Shown: positions 12,781 through 64,000 of the stretch, piece after piece
How positions within the stretch are numbered: the stretch's first letter is position 1
Layout of the letters: the number at the start of each line of letters is the position of its first letter
NCBI RefSeq assembly: GCF_036850765.1
Contig: NC_089490.1
Coordinates: 387,390,558-387,454,557, forward strand
Direction of reading: 5' to 3'
Origin: Saccopteryx bilineata
Taxonomy: Eukaryota; Chordata; Mammalia; Chiroptera; Emballonuridae
Length of the DNA stretch: 64,000 nucleotides
Made by a program: the position numbers and the translations under genes
The notes under the pieces: generated by a model
Told to the model about the DNA's origin: nothing
Database searches by the model: none
The model's input: only the letters and a program-made list of their open reading frames with translations

Positions 12781-12944
12781 CTCTGCCTGCTGCCCGCTGC
12801 TCTGCCCGCCTCCCGCCGCTCTGCCCGCCGCCCGCCGCTCTGCCCGCCGCTCTGCCCGCCGCCCGCCGCTCTGCCTGCTGCCTGCTGCTCTGCCTGCTGC
12901 CCGCTGCTCTGCCCGCCGCTCACTGCTCTGCTCGCCGCCCACCG
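12781..12944 (-). repeat. 19-bp G-rich tandem repeat inside the ALX4 3' UTR
   Basis: Eight 19-bp copies and one 12-bp short copy lie head to tail with almost no spacer. The plus-strand unit is CTCTGCCCGCCGCCCGCCG, with C/T variants in older copies. In the mRNA the unit reads CGGCGGGCGGCGGGCAGAG, so clusters of G-runs could form RNA G-quadruplexes. Long open frames on both strands are by-products of the repeat. Confidence 0.9.
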
Positions 12945-15715
12945 CTCCATACTGCAGGTTTCATCAGCACCTCTTGCTGAGATCTTAAGCAAATGGCTAC
13001 AGGAAATCTTCACCTCTACTAGCTCATTCGCTTAGCAGTGACCCACAGAGCACATGGGTTCTGCTCTCTGCCTGCCTTCCTGAGGAAGCCCCGACCGACC
13101 CAGGAGAGTCCCCAGGCTTGCGTGCTCACCTGTCAGGCCCCGCTCTGGGGAGGCCTCCCGCCCCAGGACGCAGAAGACCTGGGCCCAGCCGCCAGGCTGG
13201 GAAAGACCAGACAGAAGGCTGAGGGGAGGAAGGCGCTCAAGCAGAGGGCCGAGCTGTGAGGCCCTGGGGTGCTTCATGCCCCAGCTGCCCGCAGGGCCCC
13301 CGTCTCAGCCTGGGCAGCACGTCAGGGCTCTCGTCAAACATGCATTGGGGACTGGGTGCTCCTCAGCGCTGTGAAGAGCTTGAACTGACTAGAGTAAGCC
13401 TTCTACTCCCCCAGCTCGGTAACTGTGATTTTGTTAGGCAGGCCCTGGAGGGGGTCCTGGGGTAGGCAGCCACTGTGGGGTGGTGAGCAGGGACGGCTGA
13501 GTCACTCGCCTGGGCTCTGTTGGTGGGACAGGCAGCCAGAGCACAGAGCACTGCCTTCTATCGGGGGCTTTTCTTCCCAGGCGTTGTGGTTGACATCTGC
13601 CTGACTTAAGTCTAGTCCAGCCAGAAAACAGACAAAAGACTTGAGTGCCAGGAGTTCCTTCCAGAAGAATCCACTTTGAGCCCCCTCTCGCTCCCCCTCC
13701 CACCAGGGCTTTCTCTCTATACTGATTCTCTCCTAGGTGCACACCTACCCTTGGTGAAAGTCCCGTGTCTCTCTGGCCACTAGGGAATTCAAGGAGAAAA
13801 CGGGGCGGGGGGCTGCTCCCCGCCACGAGCAATCTCCCCCTTTCCCTCGCTGGATTTGGGAGGTCCCACGTTATTTCAGTGACCCTCAGAACTGAAAAAG
13901 GCTTTCCCAGAGTCATCCCAACATCCTCAAACAAATGAAACCCTGGAAGCCGAGCCTTCAAGAACACGCCCGAGACCCCTGTCCCTGCTAGAAGACCAGT
14001 TTCAGAGCTATGACTCACAGAGGCCAGACTCATTAGGGAGGCCAAAGCCAGACCCTTCCCGGCGTGTCCGGAGCGGATGAGAACGCGAGACCCTGTGGTT
14101 TCCTCTGCACCCCGAGCAGGCTCAGGGCCGAGGCTCTCATGCCTGCTGCCCACCCAGGAGGCCGCCCTCCTTCCCAGACCCCCGCCTAACAGGCCTGGCC
14201 CTCCCTACTGACAGAATCAGGGAAAGGGTAAAAAAGTCAAGGGCTTCTCCCCAGGGCTGTGGGACGTGGACCTCCCAGGGCCCTGAAAGGCCTGCCTCGG
14301 AGGACCAGTCCTGTGTGCCACAAGCTTTGGTGACAGCTGGTACCAAGCTGCAGGTCTGAGGTCAGGCAGACGTGGAGCGCCCATCCCCCCAGAAGAAGGC
14401 CCCTTCCTACAGGCAGGGAAACCCGCTTCCAGAGGGCATCCTGCGCCCCATATCTGGAAGAGAGCACATGACTGTCCCAGAGGGGGCTGACACTCCCGAC
14501 CCCTGAAGAAGAAGTCCCAGGTGGACTCTGTCTGCCCTGCCCCTGGAAGGCCATGGAGCCCCGCCCGTGGAAGGCTCTGGAAGGTATGGCAGTGTGCCCG
14601 AGATGGCTGATGCAAGAAGGGAAGTCTGGGCAGCATGAGGGCTGCCCTGCCTGTCTGGAGGCCAGCTGTGGGCACACGTCCTCCAGCACATCCTGCCCCC
14701 TGTTTGTGACCCTCTTCCGCTGTGACCCCAGGCCCTAGCTTGAGTGTGCCAGGTGTGAGTCCTTTCACACCAGGACACTGCTCAGCAGCCCCAGTGAGTG
14801 ACCAGGATAAGGAAGGGGGAGAGAGGAAGGTCCTGGACGGAGGACAGAGGTGCCCCGGCCTGCCCACGGCAGCTGTCATCTGTGTACAATGGGATGTCAG
14901 GTGGCCGGAGAGCAGAAGCGTGTGCACGACCCCCGGCCCCCACCTGGCACCTTCCTGTAGCCCCTGCTCTAGAAGTCTTTCTTCCCCAGCAGCAGGGGCA
15001 CCGTGGGTGGTCTGCATCCTGCCCCTGCAGTGTTCACCCAGTTCCGGAGTTTCTCGGTACAAGGGCACGGGGCCATGTCCCCCATCCTCCCGGATGTCCA
15101 CATTGCAGGTGACAGCTGGGCTCTTTGGCCCCAGCTCCTCCCCTCCTCTGTCCACTGCCTCCAAATGTTTCCAGCATCAGGACAGCCAGGATGGGGACTC
15201 CTGCATTCTGGGTGAAGGCGGGGCAGGTGCCTTGGGTCCAGGAGGTCGGGATTCCACGGCTCTTGGGAAGAGAAGAGGAGACGGGAGGGCAGGAGGCTGA
15301 CCCTGCAGAGCAGACTGTTCTTCAGACACAGCCGTGGGCCTGGCGACCGGGGACCACACAGAAGAGAGGAGGACGGTTGTGACTCCACGGGAATTTAAAC
15401 TTGACTCAACGGTCAAACCAGGCAGGATGGAGTGGCAAGAGTGGGGAGAGAGGGTCTTCAGCTTATAATGGATGCGAAGTGGCTTCCTCTGCTGCCTCTG
15501 GCCAGGGCGGGGCAGGGACCTGCTGTCCCCTCCCTCCCAGCAGTCCACGGGGCCTCAGACTTGGGGTGGCTGAAAGTGCTGAGGGTCAGGCCCCTAGCCC
15601 AGGCCAGGTTCCCAGGAGGAAAGTGGCGTGGGAGGCTGGAGGCCTGGAAAGCATGGGCGTGGCCAGTGCCCCGAGGTGGGGGCGGGGCAAGCGGGAATGG
15701 GGAGGAGGGGTCCTG

Positions 15716-57558
<41,843 letters not shown>

Positions 57559-57706
57559 GCCTAGCTTGCGCCGGCGACGGGCGGGGGCGCGAGCGAGAGC
57601 GCGAGGACGCCACCGCGCGCCTTGGCCGGGAGTTTGGAGAAGCGAGGAGGCGGTGGCTGTGCGCTCCGCGCCGGCCTGCTTGCTCCTCTCCCTCCACCCT
57701 CCGCAG

Positions 57707-57710
<4 letters not shown>

Positions 57711-57737
<27 letters not shown>

Positions 57738-57829
57738 CCTCTCCCCTTTCCCTCTCCCTCTTCCTCCCTCTCTCTCCCTCTCTCTCTCCCTCTCCCTCTC
57801 CCTCTCCCTCTCCCTCTCCCTCCCTCTCC

Positions 57830-57903
<74 letters not shown>

Positions 57904-57917
57904 CCCTCCTCCCTCCC
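57711..57917 (+). repeat. (CT)n pyrimidine tract in the ALX4 5' flank
   Basis: About 205 bp of CT dinucleotides and CCCT/CTCC variants, only 150 bp upstream of the start codon. On the transcribed (minus) sense it is (GA)n, so it lies in the 5' UTR or core promoter. It has triplex potential and is likely to vary in length. Ser-Leu and Arg-Glu repeat ORFs over it are artefacts. Confidence 0.95.
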
Positions 57918-58319
57918 CACAGCTGGCCCAAGGAAGAACTGAGGGCTGTAAAAAGATTCAGATGTTTCGGAAAGTTGACCAGATCTCTCAAACTCTCTTA
58001 AGGTTTTGAAGAGGTGAGAGAGGTGGGAGAGTGGGGAATAGAGAAGGAGTAAATCCCCCTACCCCAGAATCTCTCCTTCCTTCTCCCCTTCTTCTCACCC
58101 TCCTCCTCTCTCCCTACTCTCCTGGACTGCCCCTGCCCTTTCTTTCTTCTCCCAGGGTAGAATCTTGGGGATTCTAGCCCAAGGCGCCCAAAGGCTCTTC
58201 CGATTCTAAGCGGCTGGGGAGGTGTCAGGACCCGTAGGGCTCCGGAGGCTAGGTTGAAATTTATCTGGTCCCAGCTTTGGCCTGGGGGGGGGGCATGCAA
58301 AACTTTAGTGACATATTAC

Positions 58320-58341
58320 AAAAAAAAAAAAAAAAAAAAAA
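58320..58341 (+). repeat. Poly-A tract
   Basis: Run of 22 A residues, with no recognisable SINE body attached. Confidence 0.9.
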
Positions 58342-61269
58342 TCCTTAACAGATTCTGACACTCGGAGTCAGATGGGCCGCTAGCCTCCGGATGCAGGGAG
58401 TCGTTTGCACACTTCCACGTGAATTTGGCTGCGCAGCTGCGAGCCTCCCCACTGGTGCCTTTTCCTTCTGTTTCCAACCCCTCTTCCCTATTCTCGGATC
58501 TTCCATGAAATTAACACATATGCCACAGCCGTCCTGTGCATGGCCACTTTCGTGTCTGGATAACCATTTCCCGCCCCTGTAAGGGCTCCGGGTAGGGGTG
58601 AGAAGGGGCCTGTGTTAACTCAACCACAGGAGGAACCTCGGCAGGACCAGGCTCCAGAGGCTTCAGAGCGCTGCCTCCTCCGGGACAGAGACCCACCCGC
58701 ACACTGCAGGTCTGCGCCCAGCCCACGGGAGTTTCTGGCTGGCCGGCTGGAGAGCGCTGCTCTGTCACCTGCTCACTGCTCAGGCGGGGGGTGGGGTGGG
58801 GTGGGGAGGCAGTCAGTAATCTCTGCTTTGATGGGTTGTGGTTTCCCTCACAGACAGACACACACTTCAGGACCCTGAGACCCGCCACAGCGAGGAAAAA
58901 AGAAAAACTTTTACTGGGCATCGAGCTCCTTTTGAACAGCGAATCATCGACTGTGCCTCAGGACAACGGTGAGTGGTGGAGATTGGGGGTTTCAGTTTTC
59001 CCGTGAGTAAACAGAGGCTCACAGAGATGAAGTCACCAGGACAGGTCACACAGCTCCAAGGAAGTAGCAATGCCCACCTTAGAATTCACGCTGAAGCTAG
59101 TCCCTTCAAGGACCTGGGGAGACATTTCAGACAGGGAAAATGCGAAGAGCAGATGAAACGGGTTTCTGACGGTGGAATGACTGGATTTGAAGGAGACCAG
59201 TTAGAGAAGTGCTTTGACAAACTGCAGGGAGAATCCATGGAGTACATACCTACCTCAAGGGAGGCTAGGCGTGGGGTGGGAGGTGAAAGGGCAAAGTAAA
59301 TGAGGGCCTGAGCACCCTGAACCCAGGAATGCAGGTCAATCTGTACCTAAAGTCTCTCCAAAAACAAATGGGGGGGGTCATGCTTCTACTTCCAACCTTA
59401 TCCCAACTAATCCTCGCCCCAACCTGACTCCCTTGGTATCTCTGCTCCTTGCTCTGCCTCTGACTGCACGATCCCACATCTGGTTTTCATCCCAGCTTAC
59501 CTTGAAGTGCTTGTTAATAAAGATATTCCACAAACCGTGGCCAGGGTTGTGCAGGCCCGAACCCCGCCCCCAGTTGCACCCATACCATTCTGGACCAAAG
59601 ACCTAAGCCATGTGAGGATCTTGTATTTATTGGACACCTATTATATGGAAGCCATCCACAGGTCATCCTCCTGGCTACCCCCAACAATTTGAAGATGATT
59701 GCCTTGTCATGCCCATTTTGCAGATGAGTAGACTGACACTCAAAGAAACCAATTAATTTTTCAAGCAAAAAGTGGGTGAGCTGAGCCTGCCATCATCCCA
59801 ACCAGCTCCTGCCCAGCCAGCCTCCTTCAGTTCTGTGATCCTGCCAAGTTCTGGATTCTTGTGACCAATGATTTGGAGCTGTGCCTTGAGTGTCTTCCTC
59901 CAGGAAGCCTTCCCATATATCCCCGTTTTCTCGGTGCTTCCCTTTGCAGCCTCTGCCTCCTGGGTTTCTGGGTTGTCTGGTTGCTGGCATGGGTGTTCAT
60001 CTCACAATCTCACTAATTGGAGGCCCCCCGCCCAGGGCAGTCTCTGCTCTGCCTGGTGCCTCACAAATATTTGTGGAATAAAATTAAAACCAGGGCTCTC
60101 AGACCCTGGGTCCCTTCTAGTACCCAGCAAGGCACCAGTTTCCTGTCGCCAAGGACAATGAGTTTCTCTTGCTCTTCACACGAATCAAGCATCAAAATTA
60201 AGAGCACGCTGGCCTCTCAGAGGCTGCACAAGAACAGTGAGTTTTCTCAGAGCAGGGGTCAGGCCCATCTTGTTCACCCAAGAGCTTGCCACATTCTAGG
60301 CTCTCCTAAAATGTGTGTTGAATGAATGAATGAAAATGGCGTGTGGACCGAGGGCTTAGAGGTGCATTTTTGTCAAGCAGGCAAGCAAACCAGAGGCTAC
60401 TAGTCTCTTGTGCCCAGAAGCGGCCTGCGTGCACCCTGATAGGGGAGAGGTTTCTCTACTCGCCCCACCCCCAATTTCAGGCCTAGACACAGGCAAAGAC
60501 TGGGAAGTGAAACACACGGGCTGAGGTTGGGGGAGGAATGATCTGAGACAGGTGTATAATTGTACTTAGGCATTACATCTGGTAAGCTCTGCACTGCGTG
60601 TGCTCAGTGCAAACAATTGCCTCGTGCCAGGAAGCTTTCTTTGAGCTCTGCCTCTGACCACCTACCCACCTGGTGCTTTTATTACCTGTTTAATTACTGC
60701 CTCGTTTTTTCAACATCTTCTCCAGCCACCTCAGGGATTTCAAACCCAGAGCCCTGGGGCGCAGCATCTGATGTCCTCGGCCAGAATCCATCCACTGGTA
60801 TACTGAGGTCCTGTGTCCTTGGGACCTGCATGAGAGCCTTCTGCTTTTCCACGTTGTACCTTAGAGTGGGACTCTAAGAGAGAGTGAGCGTATGCCTGTG
60901 AGTGAGGTAGTGCCTTTGGGTTTGCCTGCAACGGTGTGGGTGTGAGAGCATTCTGGGTAAGTCTTTTGCCACTGACCCCCTCTCCTCAGTTTACTGATTG
61001 TGTCTAGTCTACTCCCACTGCCCTTGACACTCCTGGCCCTTTCTTGCACTTCCAATTACTCTGAGAACTTGCACTGAGAACCAGGAATGGTGGGGCTCAG
61101 CGGAGCCCTCTGCACCCCTCCTTCTGGCAGGCACCCCCTGGCTGCCTCCTTCTCCCTCCCTTTTGAGTCTCCACCTGAGCCCTCCTGGAAGCCGCCTCCC
61201 CCCTTCCGTGGGTGGCCCTGTGGGTTCTGCACACAGCCCTGGGAAAGAGAAGTGATGAAGAATCTTTCT

Positions 61270-61560
61270 TTGTCCAGATGAAGTGCCCAGTGTCACCTCT
61301 TCTGGGAGGCCTCCCTTCACTACCCGGGATACTGTGCTGTCACCTCTGCCGGTGTATTTCCTCCACAGCGTTGTCCTGACCTGACATTCTCTCCCACATT
61401 TGTTAATTTATTTGGTTTAGTGTCTGTCTTCCAACTGGAAGGTGAGCCCAAGGCTGCTGTCTCTCAAGTAGGAATCCCAGCACTGCTAAGTAAATATCTG
61501 TTGAGTAAATAGCTATAGAATGAATGAATCAATGAATGAATGAATGAAGGAACAAATGAG
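61270..61560 (+). repeat. L2-like 3' end with (GAAT)n tail
   Basis: TCTGGGAGGCCTCCCTTCAC, TTGTTAATTTATTTGGTTTA, CTGGAAGGTGAGCCCAAGG and a final ATGAATGAATCAATGAATGA give the usual LINE2 tail order. A second, weaker one ends at about 60090. Confidence 0.65.
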
Positions 61561-62129
61561 TACCAGGAGAGCATTGCCCCGGGTCTGCTCAGGCCTGACG
61601 CTCTTGAGGCCAGGCTGTAAGACTGAGTTGGCTAGAAGGTCCCTGATGAGGAGGAAGCACAGCAGATAGTCCTTTCTTTCAAAGGGAAGGATTCAGAACT
61701 ACCTTCTTTGGTCTGAGCTCCCTCCACCTCTGCCTCCTACTGCCCTCTCCCTTCCCCTTGGACAGAGAGTGGAGCTGAGTTGGGAGCACTCCTGCTCCAC
61801 CGAGCAGATGCCGCTTACCTCCGTTTACATCTCTGTGACCTCACCTTCACTTCCAGTGGGGTAAAATGGGACCTTACCCACCTCCGGGATTGTGTACACT
61901 ATTTGGCTCAAATTTGCCACTGTGTAAATGCCAGGACCCAACAAGGACTGCTCAGGAGGACGCTTTGGGGACGCTGAAAGGACACTCTGGACAACTGCAG
62001 CAGGGGCAGGAGTCTTGCATGGAGCCCTGCTGCCCTGCAGACCCCTGTACACAGACCTCACACTCTGAACATAGTACTAACAGTTACATGTCAGACAGCG
62101 GTTACAAGTCAGCTCTGGCACATTGAGAT

Positions 62130-62260
62130 CTTTACAGTCCTCACAAAAGGCCTGTGGTGGTTACATCCCCCTTATTTTACAATGATTTAAAAAATCAAAC
62201 CACAGAGAAGTGAAGCGATTGGTACGATCCCACAGCAAAGCAGAGGACTTGGGATTCCGA
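62130..62260 (-). repeat. MIR-type SINE fragment
   Basis: ATCTTTACAGTCCTCACAAA, CCCCCTTATTTTACAATGAT and CCACAGAGAAGTGAAGCGAT are antisense MIR text. Confidence 0.65.
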
Positions 62261-62379
62261 CACAAGGGAGCTGACATCAGAAGCCATGCTCCTAAGCATT
62301 GAGCCTTCTCAAGGATCTGGCAACTCAGAGATATCAGCGATCTCCGACCGACCGGTGTGTCAGAAGGTTCCAGATACCT

Positions 62380-62930
62380 CTGGACTTGCCGGGCGTGCTG
62401 GAAAGCGCCTACCTCTCCAGTGCCCTAGGTGAGGTCGCTACAGCGGCCAGTCCGGTCAGTCACTCAGAGCGATCACCAGTCCCGGCCACACGCTCGGGGC
62501 CATCCTGCCTTCCGCGGGCGAGGGGACAAGGCGGCGAGATCGGAGCATGAGGCCGGGAGGACGGCGCCAGCGCCCGCCGCCCGCCGCCCGCCGCCTGCAT
62601 CCAGCCATCCAGACATTGTTCCAATCCCGCCTGGAATGCGGACACCGCCGCACCTCACTGCGCTCGGCTCCGGCGCCCGCGCGCTCTCGGGCCCCGTGCC
62701 CGTTATGGAACGCAGGGCGGGAGACACTGTCCCACTGAGGTTCTCCAGGGGCTACGGGGCTGCGGCGAGTGCGACACAGGCCCCGTTAGGTCCCGGACAA
62801 AGTGCGCCCGGCTGTCCCTATGCAAGGCCCCCCTTTGGGGGCCGTCTTGGTGCTTTGAGCCCCTCGAAAGAACCTCGCAGGAGGGGCCCTGGGACCAAGT
62901 CGGGACTTGCCTAGCAGGGCCCGGGAGCGC
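62380..62930. promoter_or_regulatory. Second upstream CpG-rich block
   Basis: Many CG dinucleotides, with CCGCCCGCCGCCCGCCGCCT at 62577 and several GCGCCCG boxes, about 5 kb upstream of the ALX4 start codon. It could be a distal Polycomb-type island, an alternative ALX4 promoter or a promoter for an unannotated transcript; nothing in the sequence decides between them. Confidence 0.4.
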
Positions 62931-64000
62931 CGTGTAGCCAGCCCTTCCTCCTTGCCCGCGGCCCGCACTTCACTCTCGGATTTGTACCCCAGTCCTCTGT
63001 TGGCTCAGGTCTGGGACAGGCCTTAGAGAGTACCCACCTCCAGCCTCCCCTTCTGTATGTAATAGGCCTGGGCAGCGAGGGGTTCGAACGGAAGTCTGCG
63101 TGAACGGGCGCATCTTCGTTCACCTGGGAATAGCTCCAACTCCCGGAATGCTAGGGAATCGAAGCGTCCTAGAGTTGTTGCTCACACACTGTTCTGTCGG
63201 GAGCATCAGCGGTGTACAAAACGGGAGAGATGGAGGGAGGCTTTCAAAAACAACCAGCCTCGTCGCCCGCGTCCGTGGGAACGCACACCTCGCCCCCCAC
63301 CCCACCCCAAACACACACACTTACCCTCGTGAAGGTCAGGGATCTGTCTCTCGGCTCTCGCGGCCCCGGCACCCGGTGCTTTTGCGCAGGGGTCTGGGGT
63401 TCTAGTCTGAAGGTGCAGGACAGCCGCCCAACAGAGCCTGGTGCCAGCTCTTCGTCCCTCCGCATACGCGGGGAGAGAGCTCCCGGGGACAGGGTATGGC
63501 GACCTCCCCGCGAAAAATACGGCTCAAAAGTTCATGAGACAAGGTCTCTGCTCTGCCCAATGACCGCTTTAATCCTTGACGAGGAGGAGGTTGTTAGAAC
63601 CAAAAGTCCTCCTCCGAGTTCTGAGCCAGTGTATTATTTGAATATCGGTTACAGCACAGATCATTTAAATCCAAAGATAGTTCCCAAACATCGTTAGCCA
63701 AACCTCCAGTCCCAGGTGTTTGGACGGAAGCCCCCTCTCCCTTCGTGTAGTCTCTGTCCCTTCTCTCCTGGAAGCGGGTCCTTTAAGATTTCAGACTGGT
63801 TGGGAAAGATTGGCCGTTTGGAAAACGGAGTCCAAAATACATGACTTCAGATACACCAGGGTCCTGAGGCACCCAGCTCCTGGGCAGAGAAATAAGGTCT
63901 CAGTTTCTTGAGGTGCTGGTCTTACCCACTCTTACTTCTAGGGATGTATACAGCAACTGTCTCTCCATTTCTCCACTGGGGAGAAGAAGGCTTCAGTAAT

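Larger units (their letters stand above)
11475..15715 (-). other. ALX4: ALX4 3' untranslated region
   Basis: About 4.2 kb lie between the stop codon and the only canonical AATAAA on this strand in the region. The length is close to the long 3' UTR of human ALX4. The proximal two thirds is GC-rich and holds a 19-bp G-rich tandem repeat (12781-12944). The distal 0.5 kb (about 11620-11960) is AT-rich with T/A runs. It contains a TTGCACT heptamer (from about 11650), which is the seed-match type of the miR-130/301 family; that regulation is inference only. Same-strand open frames here (for example 14217-15164) show no recognisable domain. Confidence 0.75.
58342..64000. other. Upstream flank of ALX4
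   Basis: No exon was recognised. It contains L2-like tails at about 59870-60090 and 61270-61560, MIR-like fragments near 59000-59080, 59690-59780 and 62130-62260, and a CpG-rich block at 62380-62930. In other mammals CD82 is the next gene on this side, but nothing from it was seen. Confidence 0.6.

Noticed and set aside
12148..12942. 264-codon frame rich in Arg-Ala-Glu-Gln on the minus strand
   Set aside because: It comes from the 19-bp repeat in the ALX4 3' UTR; no domain and no translation context.
14217..15164. 315-codon frame in the sense strand of the ALX4 3' UTR
   Set aside because: GC-rich 3' UTR with few stops by composition; it lies after the ALX4 stop and the peptide has no recognisable domain.

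Overview
This is mammalian nuclear DNA, most probably from a bat. Several tRNA-derived SINEs begin with the GCCCTGGCC/GCCCTGGCTGG type head, carry RNA polymerase III A and B boxes, and have chiropteran VES-like bodies. Two short hAT DNA transposons are also present, one of them SPIN-like; families of this kind are characteristic of bats among mammals. The bat family cannot be fixed from the sequence alone.

Only one protein-coding gene can be supported: ALX4, a paired-like homeobox transcription factor of craniofacial and limb patterning. It lies on the minus strand and is intact, with four coding exons: exon 1 57114-57558, exon 2 25855-26165, exon 3 17034-17162 and exon 4 15716-16045. All introns are GT-AG, the frame is open throughout, and the predicted protein has 404 residues. 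A 3' UTR of about 4.2 kb runs from the stop at 15716 to an AATAAA signal at 11494-11499. Intron 1 is about 30.9 kb, intron 2 about 8.7 kb and intron 3 about 1.0 kb.

Layout: 1 to about 11470 is intergenic DNA beyond the 3' end of ALX4. In other mammals EXT2 lies on this side, but none of its exons were recognised. It holds SINEs, one hAT MITE with perfect terminal repeats and an MLT1-type LTR. About 11475-17162 carries the 3' UTR and exons 4 and 3. Intron 2 (17163-25854) is dominated by a 2.6-kb minisatellite whose 58/59-bp unit carries a CACGTG E-box, followed by a GT microsatellite, a long SINE and a degenerate GTTGT satellite. Intron 1 (26166-57113) is a mosaic of L1, L2, MIR, SINE and DNA-transposon remnants and becomes CpG-rich over its last 6 kb near exon 1. 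Upstream of the ATG there is a (CT)n tract of about 200 bp in the proximal promoter/5' UTR region and a further CpG-rich block at about 62.4-62.9 kb.

No CRISPR array, operon, phage or other prokaryote-type system is present. The observations most worth a second look are: the E-box minisatellite with a 14-monomer higher-order repeat; long SINEs that carry near-consensus CTCF motifs; a perfect 33-bp inverted repeat about 0.9 kb apart that looks like a templated insertion; a 19-bp G-rich repeat in the ALX4 3' UTR; and the SPIN-like hAT element.
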